A DNA stretch of 64,000 nucleotides from Branchiostoma belcheri (GCF_001625305.1 NW_017803824.1:630189-694188), one strand, 5' to 3'. Positions 15,301 to 25,170 are shown, counted from the first letter of the stretch. Notes: generated by a model from the sequence alone, not told the origin. A program made the numbers and translations.

Positions 15301-18300
15301 GCGAAGCTGGTGTGTTACGCTGAAGGGTGGTTATACCGGCTATATTGATACAGATATAATACGTAATGAGAGATTCCAAACCTGTTAAAAAAGCTTAAAA
15401 CCATGCAGTGCAGGTGATATTATTCATAAGTATGACATGATAAGCATCATCTGTTGTCCAAATGCAAGTAGGTGTATGTTACATACAGGTGTAACAGGCC
15501 AGACTACACCCCTGGCCAGAATATACCCCCTGGTACATTTTGGCCAGGGGTGTGTATTGGCCTGTCACACCTGTACCTTGGTACACTATCTATATTCAGA
15601 CCTTTGATACTAAGGAATCAAACCGGGGACCTCTTCATATTTTCAAGTTTTTGTAAAAATTTTATTTTTCACTCGTGCACGAGATTGCTTTTTCCAGAAG
15701 ATGTCATCCACACAATTACGTTTGAATGGACTTCAGAAAAAAAAGTAGGACGTCTATAACAATTGTCTACAACGGTTACCTTGAAAGTTGTAAAGTCCTT
15801 TCAAATACACAAAAATTCTTTTTCACTCCTGCACAAAATTGCCATTTCTGTCAAGGACTTCATCCACACAATTACATTTGAATGGTTTTACAAAACAAAA
15901 AACAAATAAAAGCAAAAAAGCAAAAAATGGCTCTTGCGTGTCTACTTGCTGAAAGTTGTGAAAAGTCCTGAAAATTTTTTGTGAAAATTTCATTTTTCAC
16001 TCATGCACGAGATTGCTGTTTCCATGGAATGTCATCCACACAATTACATTTGAATGGCCTTTGCAAAAAAAACAACAAAACAAAGCAAAGAATGGCTCTT
16101 GCGTGTCTACTTGCTGAAAGTTGTGAAAAGTCCTAAAAATTGCTGTTTCCAAAGGGATCCACACAGGGACATTTGAATGGCCTTTACAAAAAAACAAAAC
16201 AAAAAAAAAAAAAGCAAAGAATGGCTCTTGCGTGTCTCCTTGCTGAAAGACAGCTGCCAGGTTAAATCCCTGTCCTTGGCAGATGTCAGTCACTTCCGCT
16301 TTGTGGGCACCGCGGCTCCGCCGGCCACATTGTCGCAAGATAACAGTTTCAACGTCGGGTGGCGCCACGGCCAGACGCGACCACGAGCCTCCCAACCCGC
16401 CCTCCGCATGCTGCGCTGATGGAGACACTGATAGCAAACCCCGCATTGTTCTCCCTAAAAACTCCTAGCTGTAAAAGTCCTTGTCCTGTGATGGTGTTAT
16501 AATGTGGGATAGAGCATGATCCCTCAATGCTGTCAAACAAAAAAAACTAAAACCTAAAATCCTACCTGTGTCCAGCTAGTTTATATAGTGTAGCTACAGC
16601 CTTCTGTGTAGTGTGTACTCAGGAATTTCATGAATGGACGGTAAATTTTGTCTTGATTTTCCACCAATCTGCCTTTTCCTTTTGCCTCGGGGCTCTCAGG
16701 AGATAAAATCGGTGAATGAACACAGTTCTAAGCATCAACCGTTCATAACATTCTTAACAGAATTCGTACACAATAATATTTGTGCATCTTTTATCATACA
16801 GCATTTATTAGTAAAGAGTGCTGTCATGCACACAGAGTTTGTTAAAACTGATGAAAGTGCCATATTTGTTGTACCACCGTTGCCGCAGCAGATGAAATTG
16901 AATTAAATCAGCCCTAATTAGTCCTAATTACCGACATTGTGTAATTGAGGGGATGAGGTTGGCTCCATACCCCCGGGCTTTCGGCTCCCAAACCAAATTA
17001 CCCGGACAATTGCAGAATTGGATGGGTCTGATACAAGATATGTCATATCTATGCCTCACCTGGTTAAAAGCTGTTTCATGGGTAACATGATATAAGCCTG
17101 CACACTTTTCCACGCAATGCAGTGGAAGATTATGTATTATGTACAGTGTAGTAGTGTGAAAGAATAACAGTTGTAGCTCTGTAATTTGTGTAAATCTTAT
17201 CCTTGGTCTAACATGTGCTAGGCACAGACATTCTGTTTACCTCAGTTGCTTTGTTTTTTTCAAAATATGATCTGGTTGAAGTCATTATTATTTACTAGGC
17301 AGTGTACCCACCATATGTTTTGGATCATAATTTAAAAAGTTCTGAAAGAGGACGTACTTTCTTTGATCACTGACACATAGAAGCATGAAACAAAGCAAAA
17401 ACAACTAAACTGTGTCAGATTTGGTGGGTCTTTTTTATTTAGATAATATCAAGCTTGGTGAACACTCTAAAACTGTAAAAGTCAAAACATTTTCTTTGTC
17501 CTAAACTTGTGTGCTGAAACTCAAAATTGACTTTTCATATCTTCATCACTGCCTTGCCAATTTTGTCTGCTCTCCAAAGACTTTCACGCATGAAACAATG
17601 ACAGGAATCAAAAGACAATCTTGCAAAATATAACAAACTCTGGGTCATTCAAATTTGAAAGATTTTTATATATTACCCAGTATGGTTGCTCCTGAAAGTT
17701 ATTTGTTAGAAAGACAAAGTACAATGTTTCAAGAGTTTCTCTTATCTCTCTTTTGTGTCATTTGTGATCACTCGTCATTTTCAAATCCTTCTTGTGTATT
17801 TTAACGATACGCCAAGTTTTCAAGTGATGTGAATAATACATTTCACTAGTACTTGAAATGGGCATACAGGTTCAGGCCTCTTTTTCAACCTTTACCACCT
17901 ACCGTTTTGTACCCTTTATATAGTTAATCATTTATTCATTATGGTTGTAAATTTTCACAAAGTAACAGTGACACAGATATCAATAAGGCATGTGCCTGGT
18001 AATGTCAGAACGGATTCATATCATCATTAGTATTGATATGATTATATTGGAGTCTATTGGAGATGGGAGCATAGGAAACAATGGCCAAGCATGTTATTGT
18101 TAGGCCACACCAATTTAATTTGTTGGTTCTCGGATTCGCCTCTTCGTTTTTTTCTGATTTGCAGAAAAAAAAAATTGATTCTGGTCCTGAATCAACTGAA
18201 AAATGCTCATGTTTTGCTCCCCAACAGTTGAGGAAAGTCCTTTTCTTCCTAGTTGTTACAGTTTTCCCATCTATCATTGCAGTGGTTTGATTAAAAGTTC

Positions 18301-21300
18301 AAAATTCAATGTTTAAATTTTAACCCAGCCTTTTGTGTTGACTTCATGGCTCATTTTGTAGCATTGAAGCCTATAATAGGATGCCTAGACCTGTTTTTAT
18401 TTTTATTTTTTTTCGCCCTGTCGCTTCATATTTTTTCTGAAAAAATCCGAGAACCAACAAATTAAATTGGTGTGGCCTTATATACAAACATGTAAGTGTA
18501 ATAGTTCTAGTACGTCTTACACACCATTGAACATCCCAAAGTTTTTTTATCATTTTGTGTCTTGTTTGTGTTCCTTTGTTTGACCCATTTTGTACTTTAC
18601 CTTAATGCAGTATCAAAATGTATTGATCATCTAGGCCATTAAGTAGAACCTAGTTTTATGCTAACAGTATGAAGTTTTCATTGTCATTGTATATAGGCTG
18701 ACATAGATATATTAATGTAATTACAAAGATGAAGAATTATGATTATTCTTAAGATGTACCATATCTTCTGAGGAGGTTAAACTGCCTCACCATGAACCTC
18801 TTGCTTCATAAATTATACTTTTCATAGTTTTACACAATGTGTTGTGGCCAACACATAATGTGTATTGGAATATCATACCAGTAACCTGTATACCGTGTAC
18901 TACGCAATGAGCATACAGTAACAGTGTTACATGTAGTCTAACTGTTACTAGGTGGCACCTACATGTATATATAAGCTGAGGTGTGAGTATTGCAGGCAAA
19001 ATGTGTTGACCTGTCCTCATAGTTTTACATAGTTATGTTTCTTTGCATATTATATGCAGTATAGTCTATATAATGCCTTATGACATACAGTAACAATAAT
19101 TATTAACATACATATAGTCTAACTGTTACTGGGTGGTACCAGGTTAGTATAGCCTGAGGTATGAGTATTGCGGCTGACTTGTGTTGACCTCATAGTTTTA
19201 CACATATTATGATAATAATAACCTTTATTGTACATACAGTACCTAGTCTATATAATGCCCAACGAACATACAGTAACACTATGAACATACATTAGTCTAA
19301 CTGTTACTGGGTGGCACCTGTAGTCTAGCCTGAGGTGTGAGTATTGCGGGTGACTGAGGTTAAAATTCATATCTTCTTTCATTGATATGCATTTCATAGT
19401 TTTACACACTAGTTGTTGACATATCATATACAGTACCTAGTCTATATACTACCCCAATGAACATACAGTAAGTGATAGTTTAAATGTTACTGGGTGGTAC
19501 ATTAAAAATATACAAAATGTACATGTAATTGCTAAGAGTAAGATTGATGTTTTTGTTTCATTGATATACTTCTCATAGTTTTACCTAATGTTGCTTGGAA
19601 TATTACATACTTCCATATGATGATAATGATGATGTATATACTACCCAATGAACACACAGTAACAGTGTTACATGTAGTCTAACTGTTACTGGGTGGCACC
19701 TATAGTCTAGCCTGAGGTGTGAGTATTGTGGCTGACCTCAGGCCGGCCCAGAGTAGCCCGACTGTCGCCTGACGCCGTGCCCTGGGGCGACACACGAGAC
19801 ACACCGACTGTCTCTCATGGAGACACCCAAACAATCGCACCTCGCACCTACATGTTGTTAGCCTCCGTAGCAGGCTTATAGAACTGGGAGTTTGGTGGTC
19901 TTCGGCTGTTTTCTGATTAGCCCAGTTCTGAAAATGGGGGTAATTCAACCAGGACGACTATGTTGTCTATATGCAATCAGAAAATAGCACATAAAAGATG
20001 CCAAAGACCCTGAAGACCCCCAGTTTTTGGCGTGCTATGGAGGCTACATGTTGTCTCCACCAGACTCCTCTGCAGGCTGATATAATAGTCTGTAATAGTA
20101 ACTAGACTAAGTGATGTGTTAATTATGCCATTTTTTGATAGCATGTTGCTCTATTTGATGATATCTTGTGTTGACCACAGCGCAATCCAGGCATCCAGTA
20201 AGGTTGCCTGTGAGTCTGGTGTTAGTGTGTACTGTACATACTGTTTATATGTATGAGTTCTAAATAAACTGTTCATCAGATTGATAGTCGAAATCGGCCT
20301 AAAAAAGGTGTATATACATGTAATTGGCCAGGGGAGTTAGCCGGGTATATTATAGGACAGATTGTATACTGATTTTCACTATTTATTCAGCCTACAAAGG
20401 AGTCTGGTGGAGACTACTTAACACCTTGCACCACACCTGAGGTCTCAATTCTCACTCCATAGGTTTGGCTGCAAATCTGCCTAACTCTACAACCACATCA
20501 AGTGACTGTTAGTTGAGTCAAAATGTACAATGCTTGACAGATGTTACATAGCAGCTACTATTAACATAAATGCATGTGTACAGTTACTGTAGTCTACCTA
20601 ACTACACAAGTAGAACTATCTGAAGACTTCAACAATAGTACAACCTATTCCTATACCTACACAAGGCAACAAAAATACCCTTTGAAAACTTAATCTCTGG
20701 TATTATGTAAAAATGACAGATAAAGAGGTCTAAACAAATACTAGTAGTAGTACACTCACAGGTAATACATGTATGTATATTTAGGTTGCTTCACAGTGTG
20801 TTTATCCAAAAGTAAAAGAATGGTGCTAGATTTTGATGTGTAACTAGTATACAACTTCCAGGGAGTCCTAAATTTGACCACAGCTTTTCAGGAGACATCC
20901 TGAACTCAAAGAACTTCATAATTTAGAAAGTAAAAGTGTTCTACTCCATAGACTATACACTGTCTTGGTCTGAGAGTGAAAGAACAGTAGCCACTATTGT
21001 TTTTAACACCTGTCCTGTGTACTGTCATGTTTACAGAGCCTATAAATTTCACTGTTTCCGCCCAAGCCCATTTGTGTAAATCAGAACCTGCAAAGGATGA
21101 CACTAAGTACCTGCAAAACGCACCTTTCCACCAGTTGTCCTTTGTCTGCTAACACCAGCCCATAGGCTACTTCTCAACTCTTCTTCCGATGGGGCTTTAG
21201 GATTGTTGTATGTACACCCAGTATATATAGTTGACTGTGTGTACATGTTTTAGTGAGTAATATAATGTGGATATTGTTACTAGTTATCCCTCTGTTCTTT

Positions 21301-24300
21301 TCACTTGCATCTGATGTTTTGGTGAGTTTCCATGTCAAAGAATTCTTTTGTTGTACTTGTTTTGTTGTGTGATTTGTTACAAGACTCCAGCATTATTACA
21401 TGTAATACAGTTTTTAATCTATCAGGGCTTAAAAATGATGTAATCAGTATGATCTTAGTTTGTTTATACTACCGGTACTAGTATTTAGCAATGACCTGAA
21501 TCATCTAGATCTCCCTCATTGCCTCAATAAAAAAGGTAGTACTACATAAAGCACACAATTAACACACATCTTATAGTAAATTATCTTATAAACCTCTTAT
21601 CACATTTAGAATATGACTTAAAAAGATCATGTTTTATGCTATATTGTGTTTATTATAATATATAATAATTGTCATTAAAACTTGTCTTCTGTTGTTTGTT
21701 TCTATCTGCAGTGTTTGAAGGAGAGTTATGTGAAGGCCCTGGGAGTTGGCATCGGGTTTGAGCTGCAAAGAATTGACAGAGTTGACTTTCATGTAAGAAT
21801 TGTGGATTCGAAGAGAAGTGACTTCCACCTAAAAAAAGTGTCTTCTGTTGTTTGTTTCTATCTGCAGTGTTTGAAGGAGAGTTATGTGAAGGCCCTGGGA
21901 GTTGGCATTGGGTTTGAGTTGCAGAGAATAGACTTCCACCTGCAGACTGTAGCAGTAGGGGTGGGGGAGGCTGTACAGGACACACAGGTACTACCACATT
22001 CTTATGAAGGATTTTCTTACACTGTATTACATATTGCATGCTTTCATTTTATTTTCTGTATCTGTATTTTATCTACCCACAGGGTGTAACATATCACTGC
22101 AAGGGCACACATTGACAAAATATACTTATTATATAAATAACAAACAAGGAAACAAAGATACAAAATAACTTCAATTACAACATATTGGTCTAACCTTCAT
22201 AAAGTTGAACATATTGGTAAAAGTGCTTCAAAATCATACAACAAACTAATGAATTAATTAATGAAAAACAAACTTTTTGTGGGTCAGCTGTTACCAGCTT
22301 AGTTCTCCCAGTGCTGAACCTGGCTTGTAAATGAGCTGTTTCATTGCCAATACAAACTACAGGTGCACATCGACGGGAGTCACCAACCTGGCTGGCTATT
22401 CCAGGAGTCCACACTCGACGACACTCACTGTGCAGCTGTAGCCATTCAGGGGCTCACACAGGTGAAGTAGAATAAAGTCAGCATGTTGGTGGAGCATACT
22501 GTGCCTGCACGAAAGCTGTAATGTAGATCTTTGCATAGTACTTCAGCAGAAATTTTTGTTTGGGGTTGTGTTTACGTATTTAGGGCTAACATCCCGTCTA
22601 TCGATATCAAATGTTGCGTCAGAAAATGTATTGTCTGCAAGGGGGAAAATTCTGATGCAATATTGACCAACATCCAACAAAACTTTGAAAATCTGGGTTT
22701 TGTGCAGGTGCAGTACATTCTGCTGACATCTGTTGTTTCAGGACTCATGAAATATGACTTAAAAAGATCATGTTTTATGCAATGTTTTGTTTGAACTTAT
22801 TGAGTACCTCCTAAGCCTGTTCTTCGTGAACTTTATTGCTACCAAGAAGGTAACTTATGTTTTCGGTAGTGTAGTGTGTCTGACTGTCAACACAGTAACT
22901 CCAGACAGCTTTGATTGATTGTCTTGATATTTTGCACTGCACATTGCATTTCTACGTAATTATGAAACAGTAATGAAGGCCAAGCCCTTAATATTCCTGA
23001 CTAACTCGAGATAATCCTGCCAATTGTTTTGAAACACTGGGTGGGAATCAAACCCTGACCTCACAGCCACAAGCCTTAGTTAACCCGTACAGTTTAATAT
23101 GGAACGTATAACAGTGTGTCGGGTCAAACCAGAAGTAACCATAACTCTCGTTCTCATAAACCTGCTTTTCATAGACTCTCCAGTGTCACTGACGAAAGGT
23201 AGCGCATGCTACCTGAAATGTCTGACCATTTCCAAAATCATATCCAGTGGCTTGAGTAGCTTTTTTTTGGCATATCTTATTACCTAGATGTCTAAACTCT
23301 CCAATGGCACTGAGGAAAGGGTGGAAGCTACCTGAAACGTCTGACCGTTTCCAAGCTCATCCAGTTGCTTGAGTAGCTGTTTTTTTTGGCATATCTTATT
23401 ACCTGGATGTCTTACCTTCACAGCCACTAGCCAGAGTGTACTAACCTCAGATAACCCGTGCAGTTTAATATGGAACGTATAACAGTGTGCCGGGTCGAAC
23501 CAGAAGTAACCATAACTCTCATTCTCATAAACCTGCTTTTCATAAACTCGCCAGTGTCACTGACGAAAGGTAGTGGATGCTACCTGCAACGTCTGACCGT
23601 TTCCAAAATCATATCCAGTTGCTTGAGTAACTTGTTTTTTAGGCATATCTTATTACCTAGATGTCTAAACTCTCCAGTGTCACTGACGAAAGGTAGTGGA
23701 TGCTACCTGAAACGTCTGACCGTTTCCAAACTCATACCCCTTTGCTTGAGTAACTGTTTTTTTGGCATATCTTATTAACTGGATGTCTAACCTTCACAGC
23801 CACAAGCCTGGCCACTTGCCTGTAATAAACTCAGTTAACCTGCAGTTTAATATGGAATGTATAAGAGTGTCGGGTCAAACCAGAAGTAGCCATAACTCTA
23901 TTTATTAAACCTGCGCCATACATCGGATATCCAGTAATAAGATACAAAAGAAAAACAGTTACTCAGGCAACTGGATATGATTTTGGAAACGGTCAGACAG
24001 AAGTTTTAGAGGGTTAAACCTGTAACGTCTGACCACTTCCAGAATCATATCCAGTGGCTTGAGCAACTGTTTTTTGGCATATCTTACTACCTGGATGTCT
24101 AACCTTTACAGCCACAATCCCGTCCACTAGCCTGTACTAACCTCAGTTAACCTGCAGTTTAATATTTATGGAATGTATAAGAGTGTCGGATCAGACCAGA
24201 AGTAGCCATAACTCTATTTATTAAACCTGCGCCATACATCCGTGAAGGTTAGATATCCAGTAAAATAAGATACAAAGGAAAAACAGTTACTCAGGCAACT

Positions 24301-24742
24301 GGATATGATTTTGGAAACGGTCAGACGTTTTTTATTCTCTATTTATTAACCTGTGCCATACATCGGTGAAGGTTAGATATCCAGTAATAAGATACAAAAG
24401 AAAACAGGCAACTGGATATGATTTTGGAAGCGGTCAGACGTTTCAGACGGTTAAACCTGCAACGTCTGACCACTTCCAAACTCATATCCAGTGGCTTGAG
24501 CAACTGTTTTTTTCAAATTGGCATATCTTATTACCTGGACATCTAACCTTCACGGATGTAACCGTAACTCTATTGGTTAAACCTGCGCCTTGTTTCCGCA
24601 GGCCGTCTCGGAACCCCCGCCGTTCCAAGTCCTGAACTTTGCGGAGCTGACAGGCGCCGCGCAGCCCCTTCTTCCGGAGGATGTCTCCTACTGGGAAAGC
24701 TTCCGCAACAAAAAGGAGAGGCCGCAGCTAGCAAAGAGATGA
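257..24742 (+). CDS. AASDHPPT: AASDHPPT, L-aminoadipate-semialdehyde dehydrogenase phosphopantetheinyl transferase (5' partial)
   Basis: Sfp-type 4'-phosphopantetheinyl transferase, which moves phosphopantetheine from CoA to serine of acyl/peptidyl carrier domains (cytosolic FAS, mitochondrial ACP, AASDH). Exons: 257-386, 903-1128, 4807-4928, 21868-21987, 22363-22461, 24602-24742, all GT-AG and phase-consistent. Visible family motifs: LWQPSREEWLLA near the N-terminus, TEKGKPY, FNVSHSGDYAVLAAE, the metal-binding GVDVMK, and the WCLKESYVKALGVGIGFELQR motif split by a 16.9 kb intron. The C-terminus FQVLNFAEL...EDVSYWESF resembles the vertebrate tail and ends at TGA 24740-24742. The start codon is not visible: exon 257-386 begins with the last base of a split codon, so the short first exon should lie upstream of the window. 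An extra partial copy of the KES exon lies at 21712-21792. Family assignment is firm; exact splicing at 257 and use of the duplicate are inferred. Confidence 0.93.
903..1128 (+). CDS. AASDHPPT: AASDHPPT exon with GVDVMK motif
   Basis: Acceptor CTACAG, donor CCAA|GTGAGT, phase 0 in and phase 1 out. Encodes AGRFLIRKAVSDQLGLPW, the TEKGKPYL segment, NVSHSGDYAVLAA and GVDVMKIDYP. The Asp of GVD is the conserved Mg2+-CoA ligand of Sfp-type enzymes. Confidence 0.93.
1250..1530. mobile_element. Inverted-repeat element (MITE-like)
   Basis: Left end TATTGGGAGTTTTCTTTTA is mirrored by right end TAAAAGAAAACTCCAATAT, and AGAAGCAGTACT... by the inner arm. The same family recurs at about 5300-5375, 31245-31345 and 42004-42158. 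No ORF. Confidence 0.7.
2405..2535 (-). mobile_element. SINE-like fragment
   Basis: On the minus strand, GGCACTTAACAC...TTTCCTCACT and TTCAAATCC (box B-like) match the body of the SINE at 6485-6647. The tRNA head is eroded. Confidence 0.5.
2783..2905 (+). repeat. Dispersed 'CTGACCGTTTCC' repeat copy
   Basis: About 120 bp with GTCACTGAC, GAAACGTCTGACCGTTTCC, ATATCCAGTTGCTTGAGTAA and TTACCTGGAATGTCTAACC. Further copies: 4679-4790, the 23.1-24.6 kb array and 28240-28400. Confidence 0.75.
2906..4678. other. AASDHPPT intron sequence without genes
   Basis: AT-rich. Only a short local duplication is seen: AAATGTACTGTAAAGAGTCAATAG / AAATGCACTGTAAAGAGTCAATACT near 4295 and 4430, each followed by TTGTTGCCCAGTTATGA. 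Confidence 0.5.
4679..4790 (+). repeat. Dispersed 'CTGACCGTTTCC' repeat copy next to AASDHPPT exon 4807
   Basis: Diverged copy (CCAGTCACCGACGAAAAGTAGTG, CCAGTTGCTTGAGTAAC) that ends within about 20 bp of the acceptor. Confidence 0.6.
4807..4928 (+). CDS. AASDHPPT: AASDHPPT exon, RGDVPEFF region
   Basis: Acceptor CCCCAG, donor CTGG|GTAAGG, phase 1 to 0. Encodes RGDVPEFFRTMRRQF, TDHEW and the FYRHW that forms the first half of the W-x-KES motif. Confidence 0.92.
6221..6473. mobile_element. MITE with 9-bp target-site duplication (Mutator-like by TSD length)
   Basis: Terminal inverted repeats begin AGCACGTCGGCAGAACGTAC and end with its complement GTACGTTCTGCCGACGTGCT. TATTTCACC directly flanks both sides (6212-6220 and 6474-6482). 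253 bp, no coding capacity. Confidence 0.82.
6485..6647 (-). mobile_element. tRNA-derived SINE
   Basis: Minus strand reads GTGGCAGAGTGGCTAGGTGAGC (A-box-like) and GGTCATGGGTTCAATTC (B-box-like), followed by a body with GACTTTCCTCACTCCACCTAGGTG. Lies directly beside the 6221-6473 MITE. Confidence 0.7.
7292..7455. mobile_element. Truncated copy of the hAT-like MITE at 19859-20046 (inverted)
   Basis: Reads as the complement of 19859-20046 and keeps the CCTGCTACGGAGGCTA end, but the other terminal repeat is missing. It is bracketed by two near-identical 65-bp stretches (about 7228-7297 and 7464-7530, TATCTAACAACTAAATCCGA). Confidence 0.75.
7955..8240 (+). repeat. Imperfect tandem duplication, offset about 168 bp
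   Basis: TTTTCATAATGGTTACGGC/ATGAAG, TGTCTGTGCTAGC and GATTTTCCT each occur twice, near 8050 and 8215. Confidence 0.65.
8241..10320. other. AASDHPPT intron sequence without genes
   Basis: A short doublet around AGATCTGTGCTACC / AGATCTGTGGTACC (8401-8520) and two CTTAAGGGCAG blocks near 10220-10310. No coding signal. Confidence 0.5.
10330..11475 (+). repeat. Minisatellite of about seven 159-164 bp units
   Basis: GTCAAAATTACTG recurs at about 10342, 10530, 10693, 10852, 11015, 11175 and 11334. Each unit holds AAACATGCAT, a CGTCACGATATC core and CCATCATTGTCTG. Several 159-bp units (53 codons) leave a repetitive frame open by chance. Confidence 0.9.
12480..12745 (+). mobile_element. Degenerate LINE 3' fragment
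   Basis: Follows the layout of the copies at 15085-15350 and 34180-34497: CTAATAAACTAGTGGACGTACCAA head, WNLLPP-like and SLKERLQ-like reading fragments. Heavily decayed. Confidence 0.45.
13260..13610 (+). repeat. Diverged tandem pair, offset about 240 bp
   Basis: Both halves hold TTGTTTGA...CTTTATT, a CCTG-rich GCCTGCTG/GCCTGCAG block and AAGGTCACGAGGGAA / GAGGTCATGAGGGAA. Confidence 0.55.
14675..15060 (+). repeat. Three tandem units of about 127 bp
   Basis: Each unit carries TTAAACGTTCGAAATCC or a variant, TTCCAGTCCAGTGCAATCGA, GATATTTCAA and TTTTGTAATGGAACA. Confidence 0.85.
15085..15350 (+). mobile_element. Non-LTR retrotransposon 3' end (reverse transcriptase C-terminus)
   Basis: Broken reading ASSLESFKQLLQSNVQRLSV follows a KRTRNSHA-like segment, the usual end of L2/CR1/jockey-like reverse transcriptases. 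Nearly the same sequence, including the CCGCCGCGCC tail, recurs at 34180-34497. Confidence 0.75.
15485..15574. repeat. 90-nt hairpin
   Basis: Arms of 34 nt (ACAGGTGTAACAGGCC... and its complement GGCCTGTCACACCTGT) pair at about 30 of 34 positions around a 23-nt loop. Most likely a short MITE; size and shape also fit a pre-miRNA. Confidence 0.65.
15640..16255 (+). repeat. Tandem units of about 150-175 bp with A-rich tails
   Basis: CACTCGTGCACGAGATTGC or variants start near 15671, 15824, 15999 and 16136, each followed by ATCCACACA, TTTGAATGG, an A-rich run, and in the later units AATGGCTCTTGCGTGTCT. Confidence 0.85.
16256..16430. other. GC-rich block of unknown nature
   Basis: Much richer in GC than its surroundings (CACCGCGGCTCCGCCGGCC, GGGTGGCGCCACGG). 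Open on both strands but resembling no family I know. Confidence 0.3.
16500..18080. other. AASDHPPT intron sequence without recognisable features
   Basis: AT-rich; I see no exon, repeat array or element ends here. Confidence 0.5.
18095..18490. mobile_element. Element with inverted ends TAGGCCACACCAATTTAATT / AATTAAATTGGTGTGGCCTTA
   Basis: The left end near 18103 and the right end near 18460-18480 are inverted (CCAATTTAATTTGTTGGTTCTCGGATT). A related left half with the same inner sequence (CAACAGTTGAGGAAAGTCCT) lies at 32690-32920. Confidence 0.65.
18823..19740 (+). repeat. Tandem array, five units of about 173-203 bp
   Basis: CATAGTTTTAC begins units near 18823, 19018, 19191, 19394 and 19573; units also share TCTAACTGTTACTGGGTGG, AGCCTGAGGTGTGAGTATTG and ATGAACATACAGTAA. 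Confidence 0.88.
19859..20046. mobile_element. Complete hAT-like MITE with 8-bp TSD
   Basis: Ends TAGCCTCCGTAGCAGGC and (complement) TAGCCTCCATAGCACGCC form terminal inverted repeats. CATGTTGT flanks exactly at 19851-19858 and 20047-20054. 188 bp, no coding capacity. Confidence 0.85.
20060..21680. other. AASDHPPT intron sequence without recognisable features
   Basis: AT-rich with scattered ACATGTA runs; no exon or array seen. Confidence 0.5.
21712..21792 (+). pseudogene. AASDHPPT: Partial duplicate of the AASDHPPT KES exon (possible alternative exon)
   Basis: An 81-nt copy of the first part of exon 21868-21987, with an identical upstream acceptor context (TCTATCTGCAG) and its own GTAAGA donor. 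It is in phase 0 with no stop, so including it would add 27 residues and duplicate the KESYVKALG motif. The reading frame also stays open through the 156-bp offset into the true exon. Likely a recent tandem duplication; use in mRNA unknown. Confidence 0.7.
21868..21987 (+). CDS. AASDHPPT: AASDHPPT exon with catalytic KES motif
   Basis: 120 nt, phase 0 to 0, acceptor CTGCAG and donor ACAG|GTACTA. Encodes CLKESYVKALGVGIGFELQR and then IDFHLQTVAVGVGEAVQDTQ. The Glu and Lys of KES are the conserved catalytic and metal-binding residues. This copy, unlike 21712-21792, continues into family-conserved sequence. Confidence 0.93.
22363..22461 (+). CDS. AASDHPPT: AASDHPPT exon, HIDGSHQPGW region
   Basis: 99 nt, phase 0 to 0, acceptor CTACAG, donor CACAG|GTGAAG. 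Encodes VHIDGSHQPGWLFQESTLDD and then THCAAVAIQGLTQ, matching the late beta-strand region of the vertebrate enzyme (LDG...W.FEES.ID..H..AVA). Confidence 0.92.
22495..22745. mobile_element. Diverged relative of the 6221-6473 MITE
   Basis: GATGCAATATTGACCAACATCCAAC and GTGCAGGTGCAGTACATTCTGC match the complement of the 6.2 kb element (AATGCAACGTTGACCAAAAATCCAAC, GCGCAGGCGCAGTACGTTCTGC). Left end near AGCATACTGTGCCTGCAC. Confidence 0.6.
23090..24590. repeat. Complex array of the 'CTGACCGTTTCC' repeat in both orientations
   Basis: At least six forward and three reverse copies of the about 120-bp unit, mixed with a GGGTCAAACCAGAAGTA...CATAACTCT segment. A higher-order period of about 350-390 bp is visible (23095, 23465, 23850, 24165). 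The array runs up to the last AASDHPPT exon. Confidence 0.88.
24602..24742 (+). CDS. AASDHPPT: AASDHPPT terminal coding exon
   Basis: Acceptor TTTCCGCAG; encodes AVSEPPPFQVLNFAELTG ... LLPEDVSYWESFRNKK and stops at TGA 24740-24742. Its acceptor lies directly next to a repeat array (about 23090-24590) whose unit ends in nearly the same AAACCTGCGCC sequence. Confidence 0.92.
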   Translation, partial: AVSEPPPFQVLNFAELTGAAQPLLPEDVSYWESFRNKKERPQLAKR

Positions 24743-24935
24743 CGTATTTATTGGTCTTGATCTTATTAGACCTTATTTCAGTCGAGCTGTTTTGTGTATA
24801 TAAGGTAGATAAATAATAAGTGAAGAAACTGGCCTGAGAGATTTTTATGCATTGTTTAGTACCACTTAGAGACAAGGGTCGCAAGGTTAGGTCTTGCAAG
24901 TTGTAATTTGGAGTAACAAAGACCTTTAGTTGAAA

Positions 24936-25170
24936 GATATCAGGGCTTAAAATACTGGGTGCATATTATATGTACCGTAGATAGTCAAGAAACTGGCTGG
25001 ACAGATTTGTATGTGTTGTTTAGTGCTTCTGAGAGGCAAGGGTCATCTCTACAGTTGAAAGGTATCCTTGCTGTGTTCTTGAAATACTGGGTGCACGTGC
25101 ACTCAATATTAGAGCTATGCACGTAAATTTTGACTGTGGGTGCACCTAAATATCTGTGTAGGTTACTTTT
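24936..25170. repeat. Partial copies of the element at 51380-51695
   Basis: ATCAGGGCTTAAAATACTGGGTGCA and a second AAATACTGGGTGCACGTGCA lie in the AASDHPPT 3' UTR region. Confidence 0.55.

Noticed and set aside
16000..16446. Long overlapping ORFs on both strands in a GC-rich block
   Set aside because: Half of the sequence is A-rich tandem repeat and the rest shows no family resemblance.
23090..24590. CRISPR-like direct repeats
   Set aside because: Units are long, diverged, in both orientations and without unique spacers, in an intron of an animal gene.
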